From Hygrophila difformis (Eukaryota > Streptophyta > Magnoliopsida > Lamiales > Acanthaceae), in assembly GCA_030278955.1 (NCBI GenBank), contig JAOANR010000005.1, positions 2,523,431-2,587,430 of the forward strand: 64,000 nucleotides of DNA, read 5' to 3'. Shown in pieces: positions 43,740-53,177 of this stretch. The notes under the pieces were generated by a model. That model saw only the letters and a program-made list of their open reading frames with translations. It made no database searches and was not told where the DNA came from. The translations under genes were made by a program, and so were the position numbers. How positions within the stretch are numbered: position 1 is the first letter of the stretch; each line of letters opens with the position of its first letter.

Positions 43740-43885
43740 CTTGCTTAACAACTTATACAGAATAGGAAATGGATGGTGGGGCCTATGCAAACAATTACAA
43801 AGGAACAAAAGGGGATGGGAATTAAACACTCAAACTGAAAGTTAAGAGTTAGGAAGCTTGACCACTTGAGTCAAGTCTCAATCCC
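43740..43885 (-). mobile_element. tRNA-derived SINE, family S
   Basis: TTGCTTAACAACTTATACAG tail side, CAAACAATTACAAAGG core, GACCACTTGAGTCAAGTC (complement of box A), worn box B. Flanks TAATAATAATTT and AATAGTAATAATTTA suggest the duplication. Confidence 0.75.
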
Positions 43886-44056
43886 AGTATAATAGTAATA
43901 ATTTAATGGAAATAAACTGCGCCAAAAAAATAAAAATTAATGGAAATAAATGGTTGGATGAAATGGACAATAGAAAATCGTGAAGCACAAACTTACTTTT
44001 ATTATTTGATAGTTTTTTTTTTTTAAAAAAAGGTTACTATAAATGCAGCGAACACA

Positions 44057-44948
44057 GGGGAAAAATGATTTTTTAGTCCTTTTTTTTTCCAAAATATCCA
44101 AATCATTCCGTTACTAATTTTTTGCCCTATATAGTCCTCTATGTTTGCTAATTTTTTTCAATTCGGTCCTAGTTATGTAATTAGCATGAGGTTGCTGATA
44201 TGGCCGAAATATATCACATTTTACGTACACCGTGGTAAATCCGGAGTCCCCACACATAACACACTATTTTAATAAATGTTTGAAGGTTGTCATAACACAC
44301 CACTACTCTAAAAAATGACTCTAGCGGGTCAATTGAACCATTTTTCACTGGGATGATGGACATAGTTTCTACTTGGTTCGCATTGAGCCATTCCTTATTG
44401 AGGTTATCCAACCCATAAAAAACGCCAATAATTCATTTGCACGCATTATATATCACAATTGGTCTTCATTTTATTGAGAAACACCAAAAATCACCGAGAC
44501 CGAAAAGAAAATGCACTGCGGTAGCTGTTGACCAGAACTCCTGTGTTATTGTTGTGAATGGTTGTTGTTTCTTTATGGTTGGGTAACCCCAATGAGGGCT
44601 CAATGAGAACCATGTAGAAACTATGTCCATCATCCCAATAAAGAAGGGTTCAATTGACCCACTAGAGCCTGAAGGTATTTATTAGAGTAGTGATATGTTA
44701 TGGCTGCCTTCAAATATTTATTTCAAACATTTATTAATTTGGTGTGTTATGTGTGGAGACTCTAGATTGGCCACGTGGATGTAAAATGGGATTACTTCGG
44801 CCACGTCAACAACCTTGAGCTAATTACGTAATTATGACCAAATTGAAAAAAATAAGCAAACGTAGGGGGCTATATAGGGCTAAAAATTACTAACGTATGG
44901 ATTTGTATATTTTAGAAAGAAAAAAACTAAATAATCTTTTTTTTTTCC
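44057..44948. mobile_element. Long-TIR Mutator-like MITE (892 bp)
   Basis: The ends are inverted over almost 390 bases (about 44057-44440 against 44560-44948), with blocks such as CCCTATATAGTCC against GGCTATATAGGG and GACATAGTTTCTAC against GTAGAAACTATGTC. A 9-bp duplication GCGAACACA lies at 44048-44056 and 44949-44957. There is no coding capacity. 9-bp duplications with long TIRs are typical of Mutator-like elements. Confidence 0.92.
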
Positions 44949-45116
44949 GCGAACACAGCCCCTAGCAAAATTGCGGCATGCCTAAACAAAAAGGGTGCTG
45001 ATTTCTTGTTTAAAATACTCAACTATTTGTTGAAAATTTCTCCAGTTCTACGGTCTCCAAATTTTAAATATGATTTGATCAGGAAAGCCAAATTCGCAGT
45101 ACAATTAAAAAAAATA

Positions 45117-45380
45117 CTTCCTCCGGTTTTGTCACCCACTTTTAACAAATGAATGAATGATTACTGTTCACTCATATACTTTGATTTAAAGTTTTATTAT
45201 GATTATATAAATTAAATTATACCCAAGTGAAATCTTATTAAATTTGTCTCGTCTTATAATTTTTAAATATCGAACTTTTAGAATTTTTATATGTACCGAA
45301 TTTGAGTTATTAATGATTTAAAATATGTATTAAATTATGTGTTTGGTGGATTCGTAGCAATTTTTAAAAAATAGAGAAAG
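45117..45380. mobile_element. Stowaway-type MITE, worn
   Basis: CTTCCTCCGGTTTTGTCACCC at the left, AAAAATAGAGAAAG at the right, TA on both sides. The interior resembles 33488-33741. Confidence 0.7.
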
Positions 45381-45484
45381 TAGAAACATAGTAGTGACAA
45401 ATAGTAGTAAAAACTAGAAGGTAATGGTTTGAAAATTTGAAGCTTTTCCTATCATTAATTAATTCACTAATCCCATAATAATTA

Positions 45485-45934
45485 CTCCCTCCGCCCATTA
45501 AAAGTGGCCACTTTCTTTTGGGCACGAAAATTTAGGTTGTGGTGTTTAGTAGTTAAAGTAGTGTAAGTAAATTTGACTAATTCATCCATCTAATTTATAA
45601 TGGTTACATTTGACTTTTAACCATATTTATTATTTAACTTTGACTTAATGTTATCGTGATGATGTAGAAAGAAAAAAATAGTCAAGTGTGGTCTTGTTGG
45701 AATCGTCTAATCGTATAGTTTTAGAATATATAAAGTATAATTTTTATTTATACCCATTTTGAGATATTAATGGTTAAACATATATAGGGAGTTTGTGCAT
45801 AAAGTACAATTGTTATTATTGTGGGGTTTTTAATGATGCTTATGTTAATCTAATTTGCTAAAAAAAGAAAGTGACCAATTTTAATGGGACACCCCAAAAA
45901 TGAATAGTGACCATTTTTAATGGGACAGAGGGAG
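45485..45934. mobile_element. Larger Stowaway-like MITE (450 bp)
   Basis: CTCCCTCCGCCCATTAAAAGTGG and CCATTTTTAATGGGACAGAGGGAG ends. The right terminal segment occurs twice (near 45870-45893 and 45908-45934). The middle 45600-45790 resembles another local MITE, so it may be one element inside another. Confidence 0.75.
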
Positions 45935-46301
45935 TGAGTAGTAAATTTGACTTACTCCGGAGAGAAAACATCACACGTACACCTGACCTGGGCAGTGAAA
46001 TCGTAGCCGTCCATCTAAGCAGGAGGAGTTGCCACGTAGCCACGTAGCCACTAAAAAGCAATAATTGTGAGCTTCGCTGTTGGGCATTTGAGAGCCTCAC
46101 GTGTACCGCCCAAAATAGCGTTGGAATATTACTCTATTATTATCTGCCCGCGGGCAACGGGCAGAGGGGGACACAATGCCCTTGGTTTCTGAGCCTCAAT
46201 CATGGGGTCTCCCCCTCCAGTCAGTGTAAGTAGTAGTAGTAAATTCTTGTAAGAAATGGGGTGGGGCCCCTGCACACGCAGATCCAAGGGGGTCTGAATC
46301 T
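45935..46301. other. Unique DNA with G-box and ACGT motifs
   Basis: No ORF with a motif. It has a doubled CCACGTAG near 46033-46045, CTCACGTGTACC (G-box core CACGTG) near 46098 and the palindrome CTGCCCGCGGGCA at 46145. The base composition is less AT-rich than its surroundings. It may be a promoter relic, but no gene is seen next to it. Confidence 0.4.
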
Positions 46302-46309
46302 GATAGGGG

Positions 46310-46831
46310 TAGGGATGAAAACGGTACGGATACGGTCGGAGAGTGTCGGATACGGATATTATCCATATTTTATTTGTCGAATTCGGTATCGAATACGGAT
46401 GGGCCGGATACGAATACGGTTTCGGGTATTTCGGATTTCGGATACGGTACGGATACAGGACGGATATATGACGGATACGAATTCAATCGGATACAGATTA
46501 TCGGATAATTTTTTATAATTTTTTTGAAATTTGATATTTTTTTGTAATTATTAATGATTTTTAATTATTAAATAATAATATATTAATATATTCAGATATC
46601 CATGTTTAAAATCCGGATAATATCCTATTAATTTTTGGATACGGTCGGATATTCTCGGATACGGTCAGATATTTTCGAATACGAATACGAATGCGGATAT
46701 TAAAATACGGATTCGGATTCGGATACGGATATTAAAATATCCGGCCGGATAGTCGAAAATGGATTCGGATTCGAATATAATTGGATACGGCATCGGATCG
46801 GTCGGATATTTATCGTACCGCTTTCACCCTA
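46310..46831. mobile_element. hAT-type MITE with GGATACGG repeats (522 bp)
   Basis: Inverted ends TAGGGATGAAAACGGTACG and CGTACCGCTTTCACCCTA, with the exact 8-bp duplication GATAGGGG at 46302-46309 and 46832-46839. The interior is largely decayed repeats of GGATACGG and CGGATATT in both directions round an AT-rich centre at 46505-46600. Confidence 0.93.
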
Positions 46832-46839
46832 GATAGGGG

Positions 46840-47366
46840 GACGCAAGGACAAAAAAGTGTGGGGACTGGAAATGCAATTATGGAGTGTTTTTGGGGCTGT
46901 CATGATTTGGTGACGTGGTTTAGTGCGTTTTTGGTCTCATCTTTCATCCCATTGCCCGCCTTTTCAAAATTTGATGAGTCAGTGAAAAAGTGACAGTGTA
47001 TCTCAATTCTCACATTTTTGGTAAGATTGGTAGGCTCCTATTTCAGGTTCGTTCGTATAGAGTATTGAGTAAGGGTATAATATAAATTTATAATCTCGAA
47101 TATGATATGAAGTTCAAAATGAACTTGAAATACCAAATTCGAATAAGACCTGAAAATTTTTAGGTCGAATTTCAGATCAACCTAATTAGAGAAATCAAAA
47201 AAACGATTAAACCCAAAATTATCCAAAACTGCACCGGGTGCGTGTCAGTCGGCTTCGTGTTCTCGGATCGTATCCAAAATTGATACCCTAATTTTTGGCT
47301 AATGAATTTAAATTATGGTAAAATGATAGCATACAATATACTAGTAGTTGAAGTATATGTACATAC
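46840..47366. other. Intergenic DNA, nothing recognised
   Basis: Unique-looking to 47000, then AT-rich. No gene was seen. Confidence 0.6.
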
Positions 47367-47477
47367 TACTCCCTCCATTTTTTTTTTTGGATTTGCATCA
47401 TTGACTACAGACACATATGTCGATACACATTTTTAACAATTAATAACTTAAATTGTATACAATTAAAAATTATACTA

Positions 47478-47732
47478 CTTCCGTCTCATTATTTTTGTTA
47501 CGGATCCATCCAGCACGAATGCCGATACACATTTTTAACGGTTAATAACTTAAATTATGTACAATGAAAAATTATAAAAAGTTGATATTATAAAGCTACA
47601 AAATTAGACGAATTTAACAAGATCCAACTTGACTATATTTTTTAATACATAACTATGATAAAAATGTGAATCAAAGTTATAGTGAATAGTGCAAAAAAAC
47701 CATCCGTAACAAGAACACCGAGACTGAGGAAG
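47478..47732. mobile_element. Stowaway-type MITE nested in another
   Basis: CTTCCGTCTCATTATTTTTG and CAAGAACACCGAGACTGAGGAAG ends, with TA at 47476-47477 and 47733-47734. Host sequence resumes as AAAAGTTGATATTC. Confidence 0.82.
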
Positions 47733-47867
47733 TAAAAAGTTGATATTCTAAAACTACAAGTTTAGACGAATCTAATAAGATCTCACTTGACTATGTTTTT
47801 TATTCCATAACTATGATTAAAAAAAATGAGATAAAGTTAAAACGTGAATAGTTCCAAAAACACCAAC

Positions 47868-48486
47868 TAGGGGTGTAGCTCGTATATTCGGGCTCGACTT
47901 GAAAAGCCTCGCCTCGAATTTGAGATCGGCTCGGAATATTAATGAGCTCAAGCCGAGCTAATCAATACTCGGCTTAAAAGCTCGATCAATAATAGGTTCG
48001 AATATATTATATATATGTATAATTTTTTCTTTCTTAAAAATTTAGTATAATTTTTTCCTTAGTAAAGGTGAGGAAGTCCAATTTTTTATATATGTCATTT
48101 TGTGAGTTTGGACTACTAATTTAATGTGTATTCTGGTGGTATATTTTGATACATATCATTTTGTAAGTTAGATTTTGGGACTATTAGCAGGAACTATGAA
48201 GAGTTTAATATATTTGTACAGAACTCTATCTTTTAAGTTTTTAAGCTCATTATTCAATAATTTAAAATTTTTTAGTCATGGGCCAATGTGGTTTGGGAAT
48301 ACCCGGTAATTCAACCCCTCCCCTCCCCCCCAAAAAAAAGAAAAATAAAATTTATGTCGAGCTTTTTTGGCTCTTCGAGCCGAGTTCAATTTCTTGAAGC
48401 TTGTCCAGCTTCGAGCTCGAGCTGAGCAAACTTAGACTTAACCGAGCCGAGCGAGCTACACCATGCTCGGCTCATTTTCACCCCTA
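47868..48486. mobile_element. hAT-type MITE nested in a Stowaway-like MITE (619 bp)
   Basis: Ends TAGGGGTGTAGCTCG and CATTTTCACCCCTA, with the exact 8-bp duplication ACACCAAC at 47860-47867 and 48487-48494. The interior has subterminal GAGCTCGAG, CTCGGCT and CGAGCCGAG words in both directions. Confidence 0.94.
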
Positions 48487-48695
48487 ACACCAACATTATA
48501 AATCTAGAAAAACAACAGTACAAATCTTAAAAAACGGAGTAGTAATATTTTGAACGTGTGATCTCATTTTCCACGTCCAATTCCACGCTGTGTTGCAGTA
48601 CAGACGAGTTGGTGTACAAATGTTACTATAAAATTATGGCTTTTAAAGGGGCTAATGCTAATGATTCACATCAATTAATGACTACACCCTAGTTG

Positions 48696-48696
<1 letters not shown>

Positions 48697-48734
<38 letters not shown>

Positions 48735-48765
48735 CACAAGGCCAGACAAGAAACTCTATTTGCTT
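48697..48765 (-). mobile_element. Very short L1 tail with T36 tract
   Basis: 36 T, then GCCACAAGGCCAGACAAGAAACTC, which resembles the 3' UTR ends of the other minus-strand L1 copies (for example GCTGGACAGCCAATTTAGGC at 4861). Flanking TTGCTTTT may be the duplication. Confidence 0.55.
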
Positions 48766-49136
48766 TTAATAATAAGATTCAACTATGGAGTAAATCATTG
48801 TTGATAATTAAAAATATGTAGTAATAATTATGTACTTATATAGAATACTTTTTAAAGGTGAAAGACTTCTACTAGAGTATTTTTGTTGTTCAATAATAAA
48901 TGTAGTAATAATTATTTGCTTTTAATGACTACACTCTATTTATTTGGTATTTTATAATAAATGTTATATTACCATATATATATATATATAATATTTTTAA
49001 AGATGAAAAATTTTTACTAAAATATTTTTGTTCATTGCATTAAATCCCGTATGCAGGGAGTATGAGATTCCATTGAACATAGAGTCCAGGTACACAGCGA
49101 AACACCGAATTCCACCTGCACCTCTTCTTCCCACTT
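48766..49136. other. AT-rich upstream region of the FLZ gene
   Basis: Contains two related TTTTTTACTAGAGTATTTTTGTT-like blocks (48870 and 49010) and an (AT)n run at 48976-48990. It becomes less AT-rich from about 49060, where the promoter and 5' UTR begin. Confidence 0.5.
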
Positions 49137-49142
49137 TATAAA
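49137..49142 (+). promoter_or_regulatory. Probable TATA box of the FLZ gene
   Basis: TATAAA 104 bases before the ATG, followed by a pyrimidine-rich, CT-rich leader, a normal plant arrangement. Confidence 0.6.
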
Positions 49143-49245
49143 CCCATAAGCTTCCATTAGCAGAACTCCCCCTCCCTTCTTCCCCAAAATTCCCCAATTT
49201 CAAACCCTAATTTCAGCGCAGCACCGCCTTCGAAGCTCAAAAATC

Positions 49246-49695
49246 ATGAGGTCTCCGCCGTCTTCATACTACGACGACGGGTACAAATTCGAGACCCTCC
49301 ACCCCCATTTTCTCGATTCATGCTTCTTCTGCAACAGAGCTCTCAATCACAACACCGATATCTTCATGTACAGGTACATACGTACATATACATATATATA
49401 TAGATATCTAGAGGTAGTAGTAGGGCTTGTTTGGCTCAAGGATTGAAAATTGACAGATTCTGGTTGGTTGGTTTGTGTGTGTGTGGTTTTTTGCAGAGGG
49501 GATACGCCGTTCTGCAGCCAAGAGTGCAGACAAGAACAGATTGAAATCGACGAAGCTTCGGAGAAGAGATCATGGGAGGTTTCGATTTCTTCGATGAAGA
49601 GATCGAGAGCAGCTGCTGCTGGAGGAGGCAGACAGAGCAGCAATACAGATGGAGGGAAGAAGGCTGTACGGACAGGCACCGTGGCTGTGTCCTAA
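49246..49695 (+). CDS. FLZ-type zinc finger protein, two exons (108 aa)
   Basis: Exon 1 is 49246-49373, the intron 49374-49496 (GTACAT donor, TTTTTTGCAG acceptor), exon 2 49497-49695 ending TAA. The split codon gives Arg in MYRGD. The FLZ domain spans about residues 19-61. It starts with FLDSCFFCN (first Cys pair, CX2C), has DIFMYRGDTPFCS at the intron position usual for the family, and ends CRQEQIEIDE (second Cys pair, CX3C). FLZ proteins are plant-specific adaptors that bind SnRK1 kinase in nutrient and stress signalling. At 108 residues this is a small member with a Ser/Arg-rich, Gly-rich tail. The frame is unbroken, with a TATA box and CT-rich leader. It is the only gene of the window that looks functional. 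No clear polyadenylation site was picked. Confidence 0.92.
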
Positions 49696-50020
49696 TAAAA
49701 TAAAAAAAAAATAAAAAAAATGCCAGAACAATTGTGTGTGTGGGAATTGTGATTCAAATAAGAATACTACACAAAATTGACAAAATAAATTTTGGAAAGG
49801 GGGGATGCCCGTCATCGATCAATCAGTCCTTATTAATTTAATTTGGTGGAGATTGTCCATCCAAGAAATTTTGATTTCTCTGGAATTTTTCTTCAATTCC
49901 CTCTTCTTCTTAATTAGTCCGAAATCTGAATTATTAGTACATTACTTTTTCGTGTCTGATTGTTGATATGATTCGTTGGGAAACTAATTGTTGATATGAT
50001 TCGTTGGGAATTAAGGCTCA
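49696..50020. other. 3' flank of the FLZ gene
   Basis: A/T-rich with AATAAA-like strings from 49694. TTGTTGATATGATTCGTTGGGAA occurs twice (49959 and 49988). No further gene was seen. Confidence 0.5.
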
Positions 50021-50037
50021 AATATAGATCCGATCTT

Positions 50038-50192
50038 GCCAACAGCAGGCTCGGGTTCGAGCATTGTGTATGCAAAAAACTGCTTTGCGAAAGTCGCACT
50101 GAATTATTGCACTTAATTACCCTTGCAGATCCTTGAGAGAGTAGTCTTAGGTCTAATGTGGACTGGGGATATTCTGGTATTTACAAAAAAAA
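50038..50192 (+). mobile_element. Au-like SINE, plus strand
   Basis: CTCGGGTTCGAGCAT box B, GTGTATGCAAAAAACTGC, TAGTCTTAGGTC and poly-A (50184-50192). The duplication is AATATAGATCCGATCTT at 50021-50037 and, with one change, 50193-50209. Confidence 0.9.
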
Positions 50193-50209
50193 AATATAGA
50201 TCTGATCTT

Positions 50210-52060
50210 AATTTATTATCTAATATACCCCTTTTTTTTTTCTTTTGTTTTCTTTTTTACTCATCATATTATATACTCCCTCACTCATAAAAGTGGTGCA
50301 TTTCTCCTACACAAATTTACCATTAAGTCTAAAATTGAATAATTCTAAAATTGACTAATCAAGTACTGTCCAAAAATTAAGTGTCACACAGGAGGATGTT
50401 TTGCTGAAATTGAACCTCTAATACGAAGATTGGAAGGCAAAGAATTTGATCGCTGGGTCAAGTTCTTCTTTCATAGTATTATACTTCTTTCATTTTTTTT
50501 CTTAGTTACGAATACACAGTGCATGCAGTTCAATTCATGTTTTAAATTATTAATAATTCAAGTTTGATATAAGTAAAAATTTTAAAATTTTGATATTTAA
50601 ATATTACACGACGAGAAGAATTTAGGATTTTAGCTATCCAAAATATAATCGACCTTTCTTAAGCTATCCAAAATATTTTAGCTAGAATCAGTTTCAGAAT
50701 ACTGATCCCAATTCTTGATTTCTGGGGTTTAAATTATGTGCTTAAAAGAGCTATCAAATAGTGTACAAAAAATCAGCTAACAAGTAAGATTTTCACGCCA
50801 ATACTTTTCCCCCCCTTAAAAAGATAATAAATCGGATTCAATTTAATAAAATATATATTGTATTGTAGTATTTTAAAATTTAGGTTACTCTTGACCCTCC
50901 AATCCAAATTCACACAAAAAAGAAGTATAATTAATAGTAAAAAATAATTTGATGTTTGATATGTTAAAAATGTTCAGTTCGATTATCATGAACTACCACC
51001 ATTTTTTGTCACGATAAATGCTTGAGGGTCAATAAAATAGTGGTAATAATTCACACCACATCGAATTATAAATAAATAAAAGAAAGTGATAGAAGACTGG
51101 AGATTCAAACCTCTAATATGAGAAGATGAGATTGATATATCAGGGGACATGAGCACTAAATTTAGCACACATTCCCCTCAACTATCTTCGCAGAATAAAG
51201 TTAATTATTTTTATTATACTTAAGCCCTTATTTTAAAATATAATTCAGTAACATATTATTTATTATTATGATTATGTGAATTCAGTGATATTACAGATAG
51301 ATAGATAGATAGGTAGGTTGGCAGGTGTTAAAATTAGAAAAGATATTTAACTATGAAAAGTAGTAACTAGTAGTAGTACTTGAGTGAATGATATTGTGGT
51401 AAATGGTTGAAGGTAAAACTGGGAGGCAGGGTTAGATTGCAGTCCTGAAGAAAGGCAATGAATGGTATGTCAAGCCTAAAGGCACTGTTTTATTGGTAGT
51501 ATGATTGATTGAATTATTGATAGATTAATTAATTAATTAATGAACTAGTGTAGACTGTAGTAATAGCTACTAGTTGATGTTGCTTCACTGGTAAGAAATT
51601 TAAGAAAGAATAGGATAGTTTGTTCCTTTCACTATCAGACAGGTGGAAACTTAACTGCAGATTCCATGTGAGATTGAGACAGCAGCACCACATGAGTATT
51701 GACAACTAACCCCCCAATTACTGAGCTCTCTGGACCCTCCCTCATCATCTTCATCTTCATCTTCATGCCCTACTCACCTCTGCTTTTCAACAGGGACATC
51801 ATCAAGAACCTTCTACTTTCTAAATTTATTTACTACACACAGCAGGAGTAGTAGTAACTTAGGGCATCACAGATCACACTAACTGGTGTTTTACCTTTTA
51901 TGTTTTTCATTTCATAAATTCATCATCAAGGCACCACCTGTGTCTGAAAAATAAAGACATTTGCACACAATTCAAGAATCAAGGCAATAAGAGTTTGGAA
52001 TAAAAACCCCATCTGGATTTTGATCCCATTGCACAAGACTACAAGATTAATACTAATTAG
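50210..52060. other. Intergenic DNA with MITE scraps, no gene
   Basis: ATACTCCCTCACTCATAAAAG at 50273 and TGCATGCAGTTCAATTCATG at 50521 are pieces of Stowaway-like MITEs. 51060-51170 resembles a decayed SINE-S. There are short (ATAG)n and (TTAA)n runs near 51296 and 51522, and a CATCTT run at 51745-51765. No ORF with a motif. Confidence 0.55.
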
Positions 52061-52064
52061 TGTC

Positions 52065-52850
52065 ACATAATTCGCAGTTCGCTCCGGTACGGGGATGAAG
52101 TTCGATTCGCAATTCGTTAGTTAGAAAAATTTTGATTCGCTAGGGGTATACTGCTTCAATTCGCTTTTTTGAATTATAATTCGATTACTATTTATTTTTC
52201 TTTAATCCACATACCATTTTATACTGCTTCTTTGTACAGTTACTAGGAAAGAATGAAAGAAAGAAGAAAAGAAGGAAGAATAAAATAAGAATGACTGAAA
52301 AAAAAAAGAAGAAATAATTGTCTGGGGAGGCTAAAACAAGTAATTCATTCAATTACTTGAATACAGATAAAGGAATACGAATAGAGTGGTAGGTATTAAA
52401 TGTTATGGGGAGAAGAAAAAGCTGAAAAGTAATAAAATAATATTGTAGTAAATAATATACGGAGTAGTATACAGCTAAGCTATCACTGTTCATCTTCTCC
52501 CGCTCACCCTCTCTCCTGCTTCGCAGTGCCCTATTTCTGATTTCTGTTATGCTCGTCTTCCTCTCTTCCCCACTGCGCCTCTCCCCCACTGCCTCGGTTG
52601 GTTTCACGACCCACCGCTGCCTTGCCTGGTTTGCGAGTCGCCACCCATTCCCCTCCCCCCACCCCGCTGCCACTGTCTGCCACTCCCTTCTCCAGCTCGT
52701 TGTGGTAGCTGTTGTGTTTGTTTTAATTCGCTAATCTTATCTATTTGAATCGTGAATCCAAGCGATTTAGATCGCTACCGAACCCCGATTGGGTTCGAGC
52801 GAACGGAATCGCAATTCGCTAGGGAGTTGAGCGAATTATGTTACACTGAT
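52065..52850. mobile_element. Possible TIR element rich in GATTCGC words
   Basis: ATAATTCGCAGTTCGCTCC at the left and GAGTTGAGCGAATTAT at the right are inverted, and GATTCGC or AATTCGCTAGGG words cluster at both ends in opposite directions. The middle (52480-52720) is a GC-rich insert-like block. No target duplication is certain. Confidence 0.45.
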
Positions 52851-53177
52851 ACTAATACTGCTGAAATTTCTTTAAATGACAAAAGATAACTTCATTAACA
52901 CAGATTACTAGTGATTTATTTCTCATTTCTTACTGATGTAGATTGTTACAGTTAGAGAGTACACAAACTAACTTCTAAATTATTAGTATACTCCTATAAC
53001 ACTTTGCTGCAGTTCAAATTTCAACAAAACTATCTGATCATGATTCATGCTCTCCTTCCCATCTGCTTCATTAAAAATCTTCTTATTTCATCCAAGTTGT
53101 CGCTTATTTTGGCCAAATCTTGGCTGATTCCGCTAACCCCTTTCAGTTCTTCACAATTTTCTTCTAAATCATTACTG

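Larger units (their letters stand above)
47369..48542. mobile_element. Stowaway-like MITE hosting two other elements
   Basis: Starts CTCCCTCCATTTTTTTTTTTG (TA at 47367) and ends AAATCTTAAAAAACGGAGTAG (TA at 48543). Removing the insertions at 47478-47732 (plus TA) and 47868-48486 (plus 8 bp) leaves about 290 bp, normal for the local family. Confidence 0.82.

Noticed and set aside
43602..43829. Poly-Asn protein
   Set aside because: Translation of the (TTA)n microsatellite.
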